From Triparma columacea (Eukaryota; Sar; Bolidophyceae; Parmales; Triparmaceae): 64,000 nt of DNA. Both the position numbers and the translations under genes were made by a program. How positions within the stretch are numbered: position 1 is the stretch's first letter; every line of letters begins with the position of its first letter. The stretch is taken from the NCBI GenBank assembly GCA_030267965.1, contig BRYA01000238.1:1-64000 (forward strand), read 5' to 3'. This document shows, piece by piece, positions 52,701 to 62,500 of the stretch. Below the pieces are notes generated by a model. The model saw only the letters and a list, made by a program, of their open reading frames with translations, had not been told where the DNA came from and ran no database searches.

Positions 52701-54967
52701 CGTACTCCGTGATTGAGGAGAGCTTCCAGTGCACGCAGTGCTTTGCTGGCAGCTTCACAGACGGCCCCACCGCGTGCACGCTGTGCTCTACCAAGGTCCC
52801 AAACTCCATCTCCACGACCAACGGTGCAGAGGGAGTAGAGAGCTGTGTCTGTCCAGCCAAATCCTTCTACAACCCGACAGTCGGGGACGATGGGGAGTGC
52901 ACGTCGTGCGATACCCTGAGGGGGGTAGACTGCAGCATGCCAGGACAGAGTTTGGAGACCCTCCGGATAAAGGAGGGCTTCTGGCGCACCAGCGCCTCAA
53001 GTACCAAGATCTATCGGTGCTACAAGCCTGAGGCGTGCGTCGGTAGCGTCAACAACACAAAGGGGGAAGTTGCGATTGTTGGTACTCACAATATAAGCGC
53101 ACCTCTCGATTTATGCGCGGATGGTTACGAAGGACCATACTGCGAGGTGTGCTCTCAGGGCTACTCGGGGAGCTTTGGATCATGCAGGAAGTGCAAAAAT
53201 GACTCTGTAGCTGGTCGCATCAGTGTGACAATAGTGGCATCTACAGCTGTTGTTATAGTAATTGCCATAATTGGGAAGAAGGTGACAAAATTTAGCAAAA
53301 AGAGTAAGAAGGGGCTTTTGATTGGGGGTAAGTTGTTTGTGAGTACGGTGCAAATTCTCGTGGCAGTTCCGCAAGTCTTTGAAGTAGTGCTTCCAGCGAA
53401 TTTTGTGGCCTTCCTCTCGTTCTTCGATGTCTTCAATTTCTCAATGATCGAGATCTTTGACATTGGGTGTTTGCAAAGAGTTACCATACACAGTATTATG
53501 ATGACATCAACGCTTGTGCCGTTCGCTCTCTGCCTTCCAATTCTTTACATTTGGCTGGTCCATCATTTGAGGGAGAGAGGCAAGGGTAATGACATGGGGG
53601 CAGAAGACGGAAAGAAGAGAAGTCTGGAGATGAATTCAATTTCTCTGTTGCTGAGTTTGATGTACGTTTGTCTCCCCACTGCCAGCGCGGCTATCTTCTC
53701 GGTGTTCCCCTGCGACAAACTAGACGACGGCACAGCCTGGCTAAAGGCGGATTACTCAATCTCGTGCCTTCCCTCAAACGAAGTACAGGCGAGCTACAGA
53801 AGTTTCGCCGTCTTCATGATAATCATTTACCCTATCGGCATCCCCCTTATGTACGCCCTCCTGCTCTTCCGTTTGAGACAAAAACTAAATCCGAAGAAGC
53901 CTACCGGGAACCTTGCAAGGTTGAAGCAGAATCGAGGGAGTTTCACAACTTGGGAGGAGCAGGTCATCAGTGAGCGCGAAATCGACGTTGACCTCGAGAA
54001 CACAATCTTCCTTTGGGGTAGTTACCGGCCTTGCGCCTGGTGGTTCGAGATCTTCGAATGCGTCCGCCGGCTAGCTTTGACGGGGGCTCTGGTGTTCGTT
54101 CATCAGGGCAGCGAAACACAGATTGCCACTGGTTGTATGATTTGTATCGTCGCCGCCCTGGTCTTTGCTCTAGTCTGGCCTTACGCGACATTCAGGGACA
54201 ACGTCCTCGGGATGCTCTCTCATTGCCAACTTATCGGAACCCTCTTCTCAGCGATGATGTACAAGGTTAGCGAGAACGCCTCCCTCGCTTACGACAAGAC
54301 AGGGACCGGCTGGTTACTCATTGTGCTGAACGGCGGGGTCTTCATTATTATGCTGGGATGGGTGGCATTCGAGGTGTTGGTAGATGAAGGCCCAGGACTT
54401 CGGAGTAGGGAGAAGCAGTTCCTCGCGCAGGCGTCTTTCCTCTTTAGCGGTGGGAGCTCTCGAGGAAAGCGACAAGTTGAGGCCAACGGCTCTTCAGCTA
54501 TTCCAAGCCAGATTGAGCTAAGTACGTCTGTGGGTCAGCTCAACGGGTTTGGAAGCTCCAATAATAGCATGAGGTTGAGCGACAGCACTTCTGATAGTTT
54601 CTTCCAGGGTGTGAATCCCATGGCCCGGGGAGGAGGAGCGAGAGACAAGGCAGCTTCGATGAAGAAAAAGTTTCCATCGAAGCGATTCAGCTCCTCCACC
54701 CTAGGAGGAGGAGGAGGAGGAGGAGGAGGAGGAGGAGGAGGAGGAGGAGGAGGAGGAGGAGGAGGAGGAGGAGGAGGAGGAAAGTCAAAGGAGGAGAAGG
54801 AGAGGGGAGAAAGGGACGAGACGGGCCGGAAGCAAGAGCTTGCTGCTGAGGAGTGGGTTGAGTACGAGGACGAAGAAGGAACTCCATATTACTATAATTC
54901 CAAGACAGGCGATACGACGTGGGAGTGCCCAACGGGGGCGGTCGTCGGAAGGAGATCGAGTTTATAG
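49766..54967 (+). CDS. Receptor-like giant: FG-GAP, GCC2-type Cys repeats, IPT/TIG, multi-pass membrane, WW
   Basis: Intronless, 1733 residues from the ATG at 49766 (ACCATGG context); an in-frame ATG at 49700 would add 22 residues. A signal peptide lies near residues 28-50 (ISIIALVYLLSLPQVYSLS). Residues ~71-438 hold FG-GAP/VCBS-type repeats with calcium loops (GDVDGDSHVDL, GDMNGDGIMDAV, GDLDGDGFLDVAYG). Residues ~440-651 are cysteine-rich repeats of the GCC2/GCC3 type (CPEGKFASGSG, CQQCGEGKHAPSDGSSNCQDC). Residues ~653-951 hold three IPT/TIG domains (LTVVGRNFG, ITITGRNFG). A second Cys-rich block runs to ~1145. About nine membrane segments span ~1148-1541. The tail has 26 consecutive Gly (~1647-1672) and a WW domain (EEWVEYEDEEGTPYYYNSKT plus W..P). 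It is probably a surface receptor or adhesion protein with a proline-motif-binding tail; ligand unknown. Confidence 0.85.
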   Translation: MGSTVRSTRESKRRTNQGFLSSLSNFRTCVAHISIIALVYLLSLPQVYSLSVADFPLAGRHEIATSGMNYDFIAMGDVDGDSHVDLVLASTTTAMYVLLNEGGNSDAQFTWISNSNYGNINYLSLGDVVGEDGLDLLVADDDSVYVQENRYSTGTCSNSDNGGVNGCFGVRLLLDSACTDAVYVGLAKVDFDECADIVAVCEGTKTVKYYSANCVNDASTGSFIEHVIASDKTALKEVKKVEIGDMNGDGIMDAVIVSENKNSYGLSIWLGNTTTDYVSMTFARTNFELGSDNERFSDLVVGDFNSDGIMDVVAASETKDKLYFIGGIDGESNWLSRVTNPVVELISPGDKPVNLHARDMDADGDLDIVYAAKNSNRIYILENVGGANVFSSTLVSVADSTSTTKDPEGLAVGDLDGDGFLDVAYGTDTWDKAYVAYNAHTGSCPRGKFLEQRGVGEAAVCVDCVEGKYKSSTGETCFDCQEGTYAEFSGATSCQSCPEGKFASGSGNSLCVDCLAGTFSNVAASSSCQQCGEGKHAPSDGSSNCQDCSIGKYSQSPGAVNCEDCSVGTYNQNVGMDSCDSLCAAGRYGTQIGATDMTSCAACAAGKSSTPGVGQCTDCAPGKFAPGDGSSSCFNCTESKSSGEGAVTCTDFEVVDVIPRSGTTEGGNLIRVKVQGDIGSDISTVIIKLGNNLCPIFPQLSNATHLACETPPGVGADLQVEVDSGGSAAYVLKGGWDYDLPTIDSVSGCQSWTEVYEASTVVGNNKTYACPTTGDGVTLTVVGRNFGDSEVEVIAQVGGQACSEVNILVPHRIITCTLPAGAGENVGVKVTVGEQSDTAYILSYAKPMVKTVTGTGSDKCKKSVKNNPNAAVDCPRVGGELITITGRNFGPSEPIVMVGGVGCKRPEGGAAYDGANQTVVKCILPAGSGELKSVNVIQINGLISERVNLVSYEKCPAGYRNAPNEELGYFECVICEKGTYSVIEESFQCTQCFAGSFTDGPTACTLCSTKVPNSISTTNGAEGVESCVCPAKSFYNPTVGDDGECTSCDTLRGVDCSMPGQSLETLRIKEGFWRTSASSTKIYRCYKPEACVGSVNNTKGEVAIVGTHNISAPLDLCADGYEGPYCEVCSQGYSGSFGSCRKCKNDSVAGRISVTIVASTAVVIVIAIIGKKVTKFSKKSKKGLLIGGKLFVSTVQILVAVPQVFEVVLPANFVAFLSFFDVFNFSMIEIFDIGCLQRVTIHSIMMTSTLVPFALCLPILYIWLVHHLRERGKGNDMGAEDGKKRSLEMNSISLLLSLMYVCLPTASAAIFSVFPCDKLDDGTAWLKADYSISCLPSNEVQASYRSFAVFMIIIYPIGIPLMYALLLFRLRQKLNPKKPTGNLARLKQNRGSFTTWEEQVISEREIDVDLENTIFLWGSYRPCAWWFEIFECVRRLALTGALVFVHQGSETQIATGCMICIVAALVFALVWPYATFRDNVLGMLSHCQLIGTLFSAMMYKVSENASLAYDKTGTGWLLIVLNGGVFIIMLGWVAFEVLVDEGPGLRSREKQFLAQASFLFSGGSSRGKRQVEANGSSAIPSQIELSTSVGQLNGFGSSNNSMRLSDSTSDSFFQGVNPMARGGGARDKAASMKKKFPSKRFSSSTLGGGGGGGGGGGGGGGGGGGGGGGGGGKSKEEKERGERDETGRKQELAAEEWVEYEDEEGTPYYYNSKTGDTTWECPTGAVVGRRSSL
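54704..54781. repeat. (GGA)26 trinucleotide microsatellite in coding sequence
   Basis: A perfect run of 26 GGA triplets encodes 26 glycines in the cytoplasmic tail between the membrane part and the WW domain. Perfect purity suggests length variation between alleles without frameshift. Confidence 0.95.
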
Positions 54968-55112
54968 TTGTGAAGGAGGAAGAAAATTCATGTATGTTAG
55001 GAATCAAATTGAGTGGTTTTGTGAATTCGATAATTTTAAGGCCCAAGACGAAGTAGGGATGCTTGCACATAGCACACTTCTCCAAAATTCACTGTATAAC
55101 CGCGCTCAATGC

Positions 55113-56015
55113 TTAAGGATTTCCGGACATGCCAAGGAGCCCGTTGATGACATAGGGCTCGCCGTTGAGCTGGTCATGGACCATGATGGCGAGGATTCCC
55201 ATCTGGGCAGCGCGCCCGTTGTTGAGCTCGATTCCCCTCTTCCTCTCCTGATCCTCGGGGGAAAGGTCGTCCCATCCGAAGTCCAGGGCTCCGTTGCGGA
55301 AGTCTCCGGGAAACTCTCCAGGTTCGGCTCCGTTGGCGGAGTCCTTCATGACAAACAACTCGAGGAAACCAATGAAGGCAATGAGCTGGAAGAGACCTGC
55401 CTGAGGGATGGCGTTGAAGGCTCCGAAGCCGTTGGGGATGGAAGCGAAGGAGGTTCCGTGGTAGTCAATGTCTCCAGAGAGGTGAGTGCCCATTCGGGTG
55501 GTTATGTCTCCAGCGACGGCAAGCATGGCAATGCGTCCATGCTTGATCTCGACATAGCGGAGGCGATCTGGAGGGTGAAATGTGTGTATGGGGGGGGAGA
55601 CGTTAGGAGGGTTACGAGGAATAAAGCAAACCAAAACAATTCGTATAGTCAGATAGGATTGAATCAATCGGAGAGAAAGAATCGGATCATAATACTAGAT
55701 GATTATATGTTAAAATACCAAAACAATTCTCACCGAAGCGCTCCTGATCAGCATCGTCGAGGAGACCAAGAGGGTCCCAGAACCCAAGGGGAGGCTGGGA
55801 TCCGATCTCTTCACGAAAGGAAAGGTGAGGGTGCGTGTGGGTGCGGGTGAGTCTTAATCTCAATTAGGATACACCTTCCTGACCGATTCTAACCCAGGCG
55901 TTGGATTTTACTTACCGTTTTCGAAGGCCTTAAGAGAAGTCTTAGCCTTGGAAGTAAGGGGTGCCTGGAAGGCACTAGCGCTAGCGAGAAGGGCGAGGAT
56001 AGTAGCAATCTTCAT
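55113..56015 (-). CDS. Fucoxanthin chlorophyll a/c-binding light-harvesting protein
   Basis: Three exons: 56015-55916, 55808-55734 and 55567-55113 (630 nt, 209 residues), phase 1 at both joints. Plastid-encoded photosystems receive energy from this thylakoid antenna protein, which binds chlorophyll a/c and fucoxanthin. The N-terminus MKIATILALLASASAFQAP has the ASAF motif of heterokont plastid import. The mature part starts PPLGFWDPLGLLDDADQERF. Helix 1 has LRYVEIKHGRIAMLAVAG and helix 3 has ELNNGRAAQMGILAIMVHDQ, the two Glu/Arg (E..HGR, E..NGR) chlorophyll-ligand pairs of the superfamily. Helix 2 is AGLFQLIAFIGFLELFVM. Length is typical of the Lhcf type (about 200). Its 3' end converges with the receptor-like gene (145 bp). 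Confidence 0.93.
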
Positions 56016-56551
56016 GGATAATTTGGATATTTCTGAGGTGACAGCGAGACCAGAGAGGTTGTCAGAACATATTACACTGCAGAGTACATATTGGCACACG
56101 ATTTTGTACAAGTCAACTTTAACTTCCATAAATTATCTCCCAGACAAGGTCAAACTACACACAAAGTGCTCATTTGGCCCTCCTTACCTTATTTGAGGCA
56201 AATCTTTGTGTCCCCCGTCCAAAAAAATGTTGAAGCTGGAAGGTTGGGAAGGCTTCAACAATTTTGTTCAGAAAAACCAAACAAGTAATAAAGCACGTGA
56301 TTTCAAGGAATACGAGTTGATAAAATTGTTCTTAATTGGTGCGTAAACGAAGCCCACTTGATGAATTTCCCCCGTCCGTAGTCCCAAAGCAAAAGTTTGT
56401 CCGCAGCCCTCTTGCCGCCAGTTTGCTTGGTTCTTTGCAGGTACCTCCTCCCCGAGTAGTAATTCTTCGTTGCATCTTCACCTGACCCCCCGTTCTCCCT
56501 CTGTCTAGTTGTTGGTGGTAGTTAGGTTTTTTTTCTTCTCCTCCTGCCCGC
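56016..56551. promoter_or_regulatory. Upstream region of the light-harvesting gene
   Basis: This 536-bp stretch between the light-harvesting start and the dynein 3' end (both minus strand) should contain the promoter of the former. The first ~200 bp are AT-richer. No defined light-responsive element was recognised. Confidence 0.4.
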
Positions 56552-59500
56552 TTACTGGTTGCACAAGAGCGCAACTCCTCTGAGGGCCCAGTAGTTGGGG
56601 TACTTCTCCGCCGTGCACTTAAGGTTCACGAAGAAGATGAAGTACCTGTCCGTCCTGCTGCTGTACTTGTAGCAAGGGCACTCGTAAGGTCCCTGAGGTC
56701 CGAAGTAGCTCTTTTTCTCCTTCTCCTCCAAGTTCCTTGCGTTTGCGGTAACCAGCAGCACGGGGAGGCCAACGAAAAGCACCTTAGGGGTGCTCTCGAT
56801 GAGGTGACCCTCGTGCTTGCCCCATGCTCCTCCATCGAGGTACAGGCCGTGGATGTAAATGCCTTCGTTGTTGGGAGGATTGCTTTTGACCTGGTGCTCC
56901 CCATTGTAGTCTGTGACTTCCGTGTGGTACACAACATCGTCCAACGCCCACTTGTCTGCCTTGTGCTTCCTGGTGACCTCCTGCTTCATGGCAGTCAAGC
57001 AACCGTTGGGGTTGAAGAAGCCGGTGAGCCAGAAGCACGTGGGCCTCCCCTCGTTCAGCCAGCTCCTGTCCTGGTCGTCACGCTGGATGAGACTCGTAAA
57101 CCAGAGTCCGAGTGTAGGCAGCCTCCAACTGAACTCGTCTCCCGTGAGGGTGTTCTCGAAGTAGTGAGGTACCTTGGCGTCGAACATGCTGTCCAGGGTC
57201 TCCTGGAGCTCGGCTGTCATCACGACCTCGCCCTTGATGGCCAGCTGGAGCTGGGCCAGGGTGAATCTGACCTTGGCAATGACAGCTTGCAAGCGCTGGA
57301 GCTCCTGGAAAAGGAAAATGTTCATGGGCTTGTCCATGCCGCCTAGCTTCCCGATCTTCGCCTTGTAGTCGTCCTCTACGTAGTCCTCAGGCAGCCTCTC
57401 CTGGAGGTCGGTCGCCTTCTCGTAAACGACTTCCTCCCTACTGACTCCTCCGTCTCCCCCCCCACCCTTGGGCTGGGTCTCGCCGAGGGTCTTGAAGAGG
57501 GCGTTGACCTCCTTCACGCGGAAAGTAAGGTCAGCGTTGGGGTGAAGTCCGAAGACCTCGGGGCTGTCAATCTCAGGGAAGGACTCAATGTACTTCCTGT
57601 AGTTGCCATGCTCGATGTCGTCGGGGTTCTTGTACTGGAAATCATTGGGGATCTTGAAGATGGGGTTGGCGGGGTTGTAAGTGTAACCCTCCTCACAGGC
57701 CTTGGGCGTCAGCCACTCCTCAGTGTAGATCCTGAACATCCTGACATCAAGACTGTCCGTGATCTTTCCTCCATACTGCACAGCGGCGACCATGTACTGG
57801 AAGGTACTCCAACTGATGGGGCCATTGTACAGGTGCTTCTCCAAGAAGAGAACGCACGCCGTGAGGTCTCCGTCACTATATTGGTAAGGGATACCCCATC
57901 CAAGAGGACCGAACTTCCTCCTCTCGAGCACAATGCTGTGCAAGAAGCAGAGTGCGAAGAGGAGCTGCCTCCACTGCGCAGTCTCAACCCTCTCGATCTT
58001 GTCCTGGTCGACCATGACTCCAGGAGTGTAACTCCTGAGAAGCCCAGCCTTAAGGCCGGCGGGTGGCTCGTTGGCGACCTTGGTGCACATCTGTAGCAAG
58101 CCCAGAGGGAACTCGGGGTGGGGAAGGGCAGTGATAAAGAGCCTGAAGTTGGGGTCCATGTCGTCCTTCTTGTCGTTGATTATGTTCTCCATCTCGTTCA
58201 TGAGGCCGAGGCCCAACTCACAGTTCTGGAGCAGCACCCAGGTTCCGTTGACAACTGCGGCGTTGATGGCCTTCTGCGCAACGGGCTCCTGTCCCTCTCC
58301 CAAACTAATGACAGCGGGAGGAGGCAGCTTCTTCTTCCTGCACAGCGTCTCGATACTGTCGGTGGGATCAGCTCCCCTACTCAGCAAGACAATGACGGGT
58401 ATTTGAGGAACCATGGTTTCGTAAACCATATCGAAGGTATCGGTGACGGGCTCGACGAAAGCGGGCCCCATCTCCTTGGTAGACCTGAGGAACTCCTTGC
58501 AGGTGAGGATGCACCTGTCCACCCTCAAACTCCTCACCAAGAGAAGCTTGAGGAAAGGCCCGATGTCGGCCTGCTCGGCGATCTTCTGCTCGTACTCGGG
58601 GATGGCCATCTGCTCAGGCTCGTTGTCCTCGTACCATCGCTTCCACATGGCCTCATTGGCAATCATGTCGGTGGCGAGGTTGCTGAAGAACTTGTTGCTA
58701 TTGCTCAACTCAATGATGTTGAGCCAGACGTCGTTGCTGATCCACATGAAGGGCTTTCTCCTGACACTGTTGATGTCAAGCGCGGCTCCTCCCCTTAGGA
58801 AGAGAGTCACGTCGCTCTGCTTCAACATGCCGGCAGTGACAAGGATCTTCATGGTCAGAAGCAAGATGAAGGTGAGCTTGTCGGCCTCGTACAGTCCACG
58901 GTTGATGTACCTGTAGGTGATGTACGTCATCTTGGTGATGATGTTGTCCACCCTCTTACTCGCGAGGGCGGCCTTCTCCGCGAGATCCATACTGGACATG
59001 AAGAGATCTAGGAACTGGGTCAGAGAAGTCTGGTACATGACGTTGCACATACTCATCTCAACGATACTGAAGTAAAGGACACTTCCGCGGGTAGCAGCGG
59101 GCCTGAACTGCTCGCGCTTCTCGGAAATATTCTTCTTGGTCTCATCGGCCGCGATGAGCTTGGCGTTCACTTCGGCAGCCTTGGCCTTGGTGTTGGCAAG
59201 CACGGCGATGAGCTCCTCGTCCTCGAGCAAGTCTCCGGAGTTGCTAGTAAGCCTCTCCAAAAGATCGGCGTCGAGTTTCATGAGACTCTTGGTGTTGTTA
59301 TTCACCTCCTCGAGCACCTGGTTGAGCTGATCCTCAAGAGCCTTCTGCTCTTTCCCGATGACCTTACTTAGCAATTGCTCCTCGAGACCCTTTTGGGTCA
59401 CAGTGAAGTCAATCAAAGTGGTCTTCGCCTGCAACTCGGGACTAAAGCTAGGGTTGGGAAGCCTCGTGATGAAGAAGAGCTGGAAGGCTGGATCGTAGTC

Positions 59501-62500
59501 CATAATCTTGTCGCTCACGTTCACGAAGAGTTTCTTTCCCTTCTTGATGAACTGCTTCTCGAGCACAGGGTCCATCATGGGGTCAATCTCGTCCTCGACA
59601 CCGATGATTATGAGACTCCTTCCGTCGCCCATGCAGAACTCGAGCTTGTCCTTCAACTTGGAGTCGTTCAAGGCGACCAGCTCCTGTCCTTGGAAGTTGG
59701 GCAACTTGTCCTTCTCCTTGTTCCTAATCCAGCTCAGGGCCTGGCCCTGAGGGTCAACCAGCAAAGGGAACCTGGTACTCTTGGTGACCATGATTCCGTT
59801 CTGCTTGGAGAGAGGATCCGTGGGCAAACCCTGCATGTTCCAGTCACCAATGGTTCCGATGTCGACCAGGAACTCAATGACGTCCATGTTCCTTGTAACG
59901 GGCACACCCCTAGACTCGCAGTCAGCGGTGAACTTGTCGTTGACGAGGTAGTTCCTGTACTGCTGGTTGAAGGGACCACAGTAGGAAACGAAGGCGCAAC
60001 CAATGGCACAATCGCCAACGAGCCTCTTCTTCTGCTCGTTGAAGTTGGCGGCATCCTCGGTCCACCTGGCTTTCTCACCAGCCAGGCCGTTGATAAGGGC
60101 CGAAGCCTGGTTCATCTTCTTCTGCAGGCTATTAGCTCCGTCCTCAATGGCCTTCTTTTTCTTCATTTGAGTGTCGAACATGTCCTGCAGACCCTGGAGC
60201 TTCTCGTTACAGGCCGCAAGCCTGCTCTCAGCCTCAGCGAGCGCCTTGTTGGCGGCCTCCATCTGGTTCTCGGCAATCGCCAAAGCCTCCAACTTGGGTT
60301 TGACAATCTTACTGGCCTCGTGGTAGAACTTCATCGCCCTAGCGTAGGTACAGAGACCCTCAGCAGCGGCAGAGGCAGACTTGGCGAAGGCAGGCGTGAA
60401 CTTTTCGAGCTCAATGTAGCAGGTGATGAACTCGACAGTCTCGTCGTTCATCTGATCCTTTCCGAGACCTCCAAAAGAAACGAGCTCGTTCAGGAAAGTG
60501 CTCCTGGAGATCATGCTCATTCCGTAGGGCTTGAAACTGGTCTCGAAGAAGGGGAATTCATCTCCCTTGATAGTAAGCTTACAAGGCTTGACAGGGACAA
60601 CATACTCCTTGAAGAGGATGAGAATGCAGTCGAACACGAGCTTGATGATATCCGTGGGGTTTTTGTTTCCCTTAATCTCTCCAATGTGAGCGGGTTTGAT
60701 GGAATTGATAGCAGCATTGGCCTCATTAACGAAAGGCATGGCCTTGGCCAAGTCCTTGTCGCAGGCCTCCTTCTCCCCCTGGATCCTGGCGGCATCCTCC
60801 TCACACTTGCTCTTGATACCCATGACCTGCTCTCCCTCCTTCTTGGCGTCGGCGGCACTGATCTCGAGACTTCCAAGCATCTTGTTGGTGTTGACGGTGG
60901 CCTCTTCGAGCTTCACCTGCTCGGCGGCGAGGACGATCTTCATGGCCTCAACGTCGGCTCCTCCCTGAACGAGCTTCTCCAAGCCAAGCTTGACCCTGCT
61001 CTCCTTATCCTTGAGCTCCTCGAGCTTCGTACCGTACATCGCCTTGTAGGCATCAATGAAACTCAGGTAACTCTTGGGTGTCTGGAAGACCTGGCGACGC
61101 ATGCTGTTGAAGTACTCGTCGCAAACCTCAACAACCATCTTGTGCACCATTCCCATGTGCACCATGAGGTTCTCCTTCACCTCGGGGGTTCCATCAATGG
61201 GGTAATCCTGAATAAAGCCCCTACTGACACTCACTAGGGCCTCCTCGGGCCAGCTCAGGAACCAATCAATAGTGGGGGAGCTAACGAGCCCAGGGAACTT
61301 CCTGGCCCTGATGGGGAACTTGGGGTTCAAAGGACTCATGCAGAGCATGATGTGGAGGTTGTCCCTTACGCAGTCGGTGAAGTAGGCCTTTAGGTTAGCC
61401 TGTGACTCCTCAAGGTGGGGCCTGTCCTTGCGGAAGGCGGGCTGGAGATCGGCGGTCATTGCCATCATCTCGTCCTTGGGGAAGAGGTTAGGGACTTCTC
61501 CCGTCATCAGGACGCTGTTGATCGTCTCGAGGAACACCTCAGTCTTGATTTCACTCTCGGTGAAGAGGAACGTGGTGGGATTCTTCTTGTGGCCGGCACT
61601 CTTGTACATCAGCCTGATGTCATCCAAGAGGGCAGCCTCGCCATACTGCTTCGTAAGAGTGATCTGGAAGCACTCGGCCCTAGAAATGAAACTGGCGAGC
61701 CTCGTGAGACTCTGTTTTCCACTTCCTCCGACTCCGACGAGAAGACCGCTCCCACGGGGGGTTTCGATCAACCTGTTGATCCTTAGCAGGTGCTTTAAGG
61801 CGTCCTCGAAAAGCACAAGCTCCATCTTCTTGGAAGGGTTCTCCTCATTAAACTTCTGTAAGAACATGTAGACTCTCTCCCTAATCTGTTCGAGAGTTCC
61901 GCCATCCTCGTAGATCTTGGGGGCGAGCTCCTGGAGGACCTCGTCCTCATCGTAGATGTCGTCCCTGAGGAAGCTAACCATGTACCTGTCCTCGGCGCAG
62001 GCCAAGGCGACGACATCTTCGCCGAAATACTCATCAGCAATCTCCTTGATCATCTTTTCGTAGCTGTCCTTATCCTTATTGTTCGTCAGCTTGTCGCAGA
62101 AGACGCGGTCACACTCGTGCTTCCACAAACCAACAAGCATGTTGGTGGGAGAGAAGTTCTTCATGGTTCCCTCTTGCATCCTCTTTCCTCCGGTGAGGTA
62201 GGTATCCTTGGGGGTGAGGAGAACACCCTGGAAGACGCGCGAGAGGTCGCGCATGTTAAAGACGTAGTGGAACTTCGCGGGGGTGGGAAGCATCTTGCCC
62301 TTAATGGTCCTCCAAAGCTTGATGGTGGCAGCGGTGAGCTGACTGGAAGCGGTTAGGGCGTCCTTGTCGAACTCGGCAGCCGTAAATCTTCCGGAAAGCA
62401 TCTGACCATAAATGTCATTGATACTGGTGATGGAGGGAAGCACAAGGTTGAAGATGAAGAAGTTCCTCTTGAGCCTGTTGGGGATGTCATTCTTTCCTCC

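Noticed and set aside
54687..55085. Minus-strand frame with a long poly-Leu run
   Set aside because: Antisense reading of the (GGA)26 coding repeat.
59375..61237. 620-codon plus-strand open frame opposite the dynein gene
   Set aside because: Mirror of the biased codon use of the dynein heavy chain (few stops on the opposite strand); Leu/Val/His/Glu-rich without domains.
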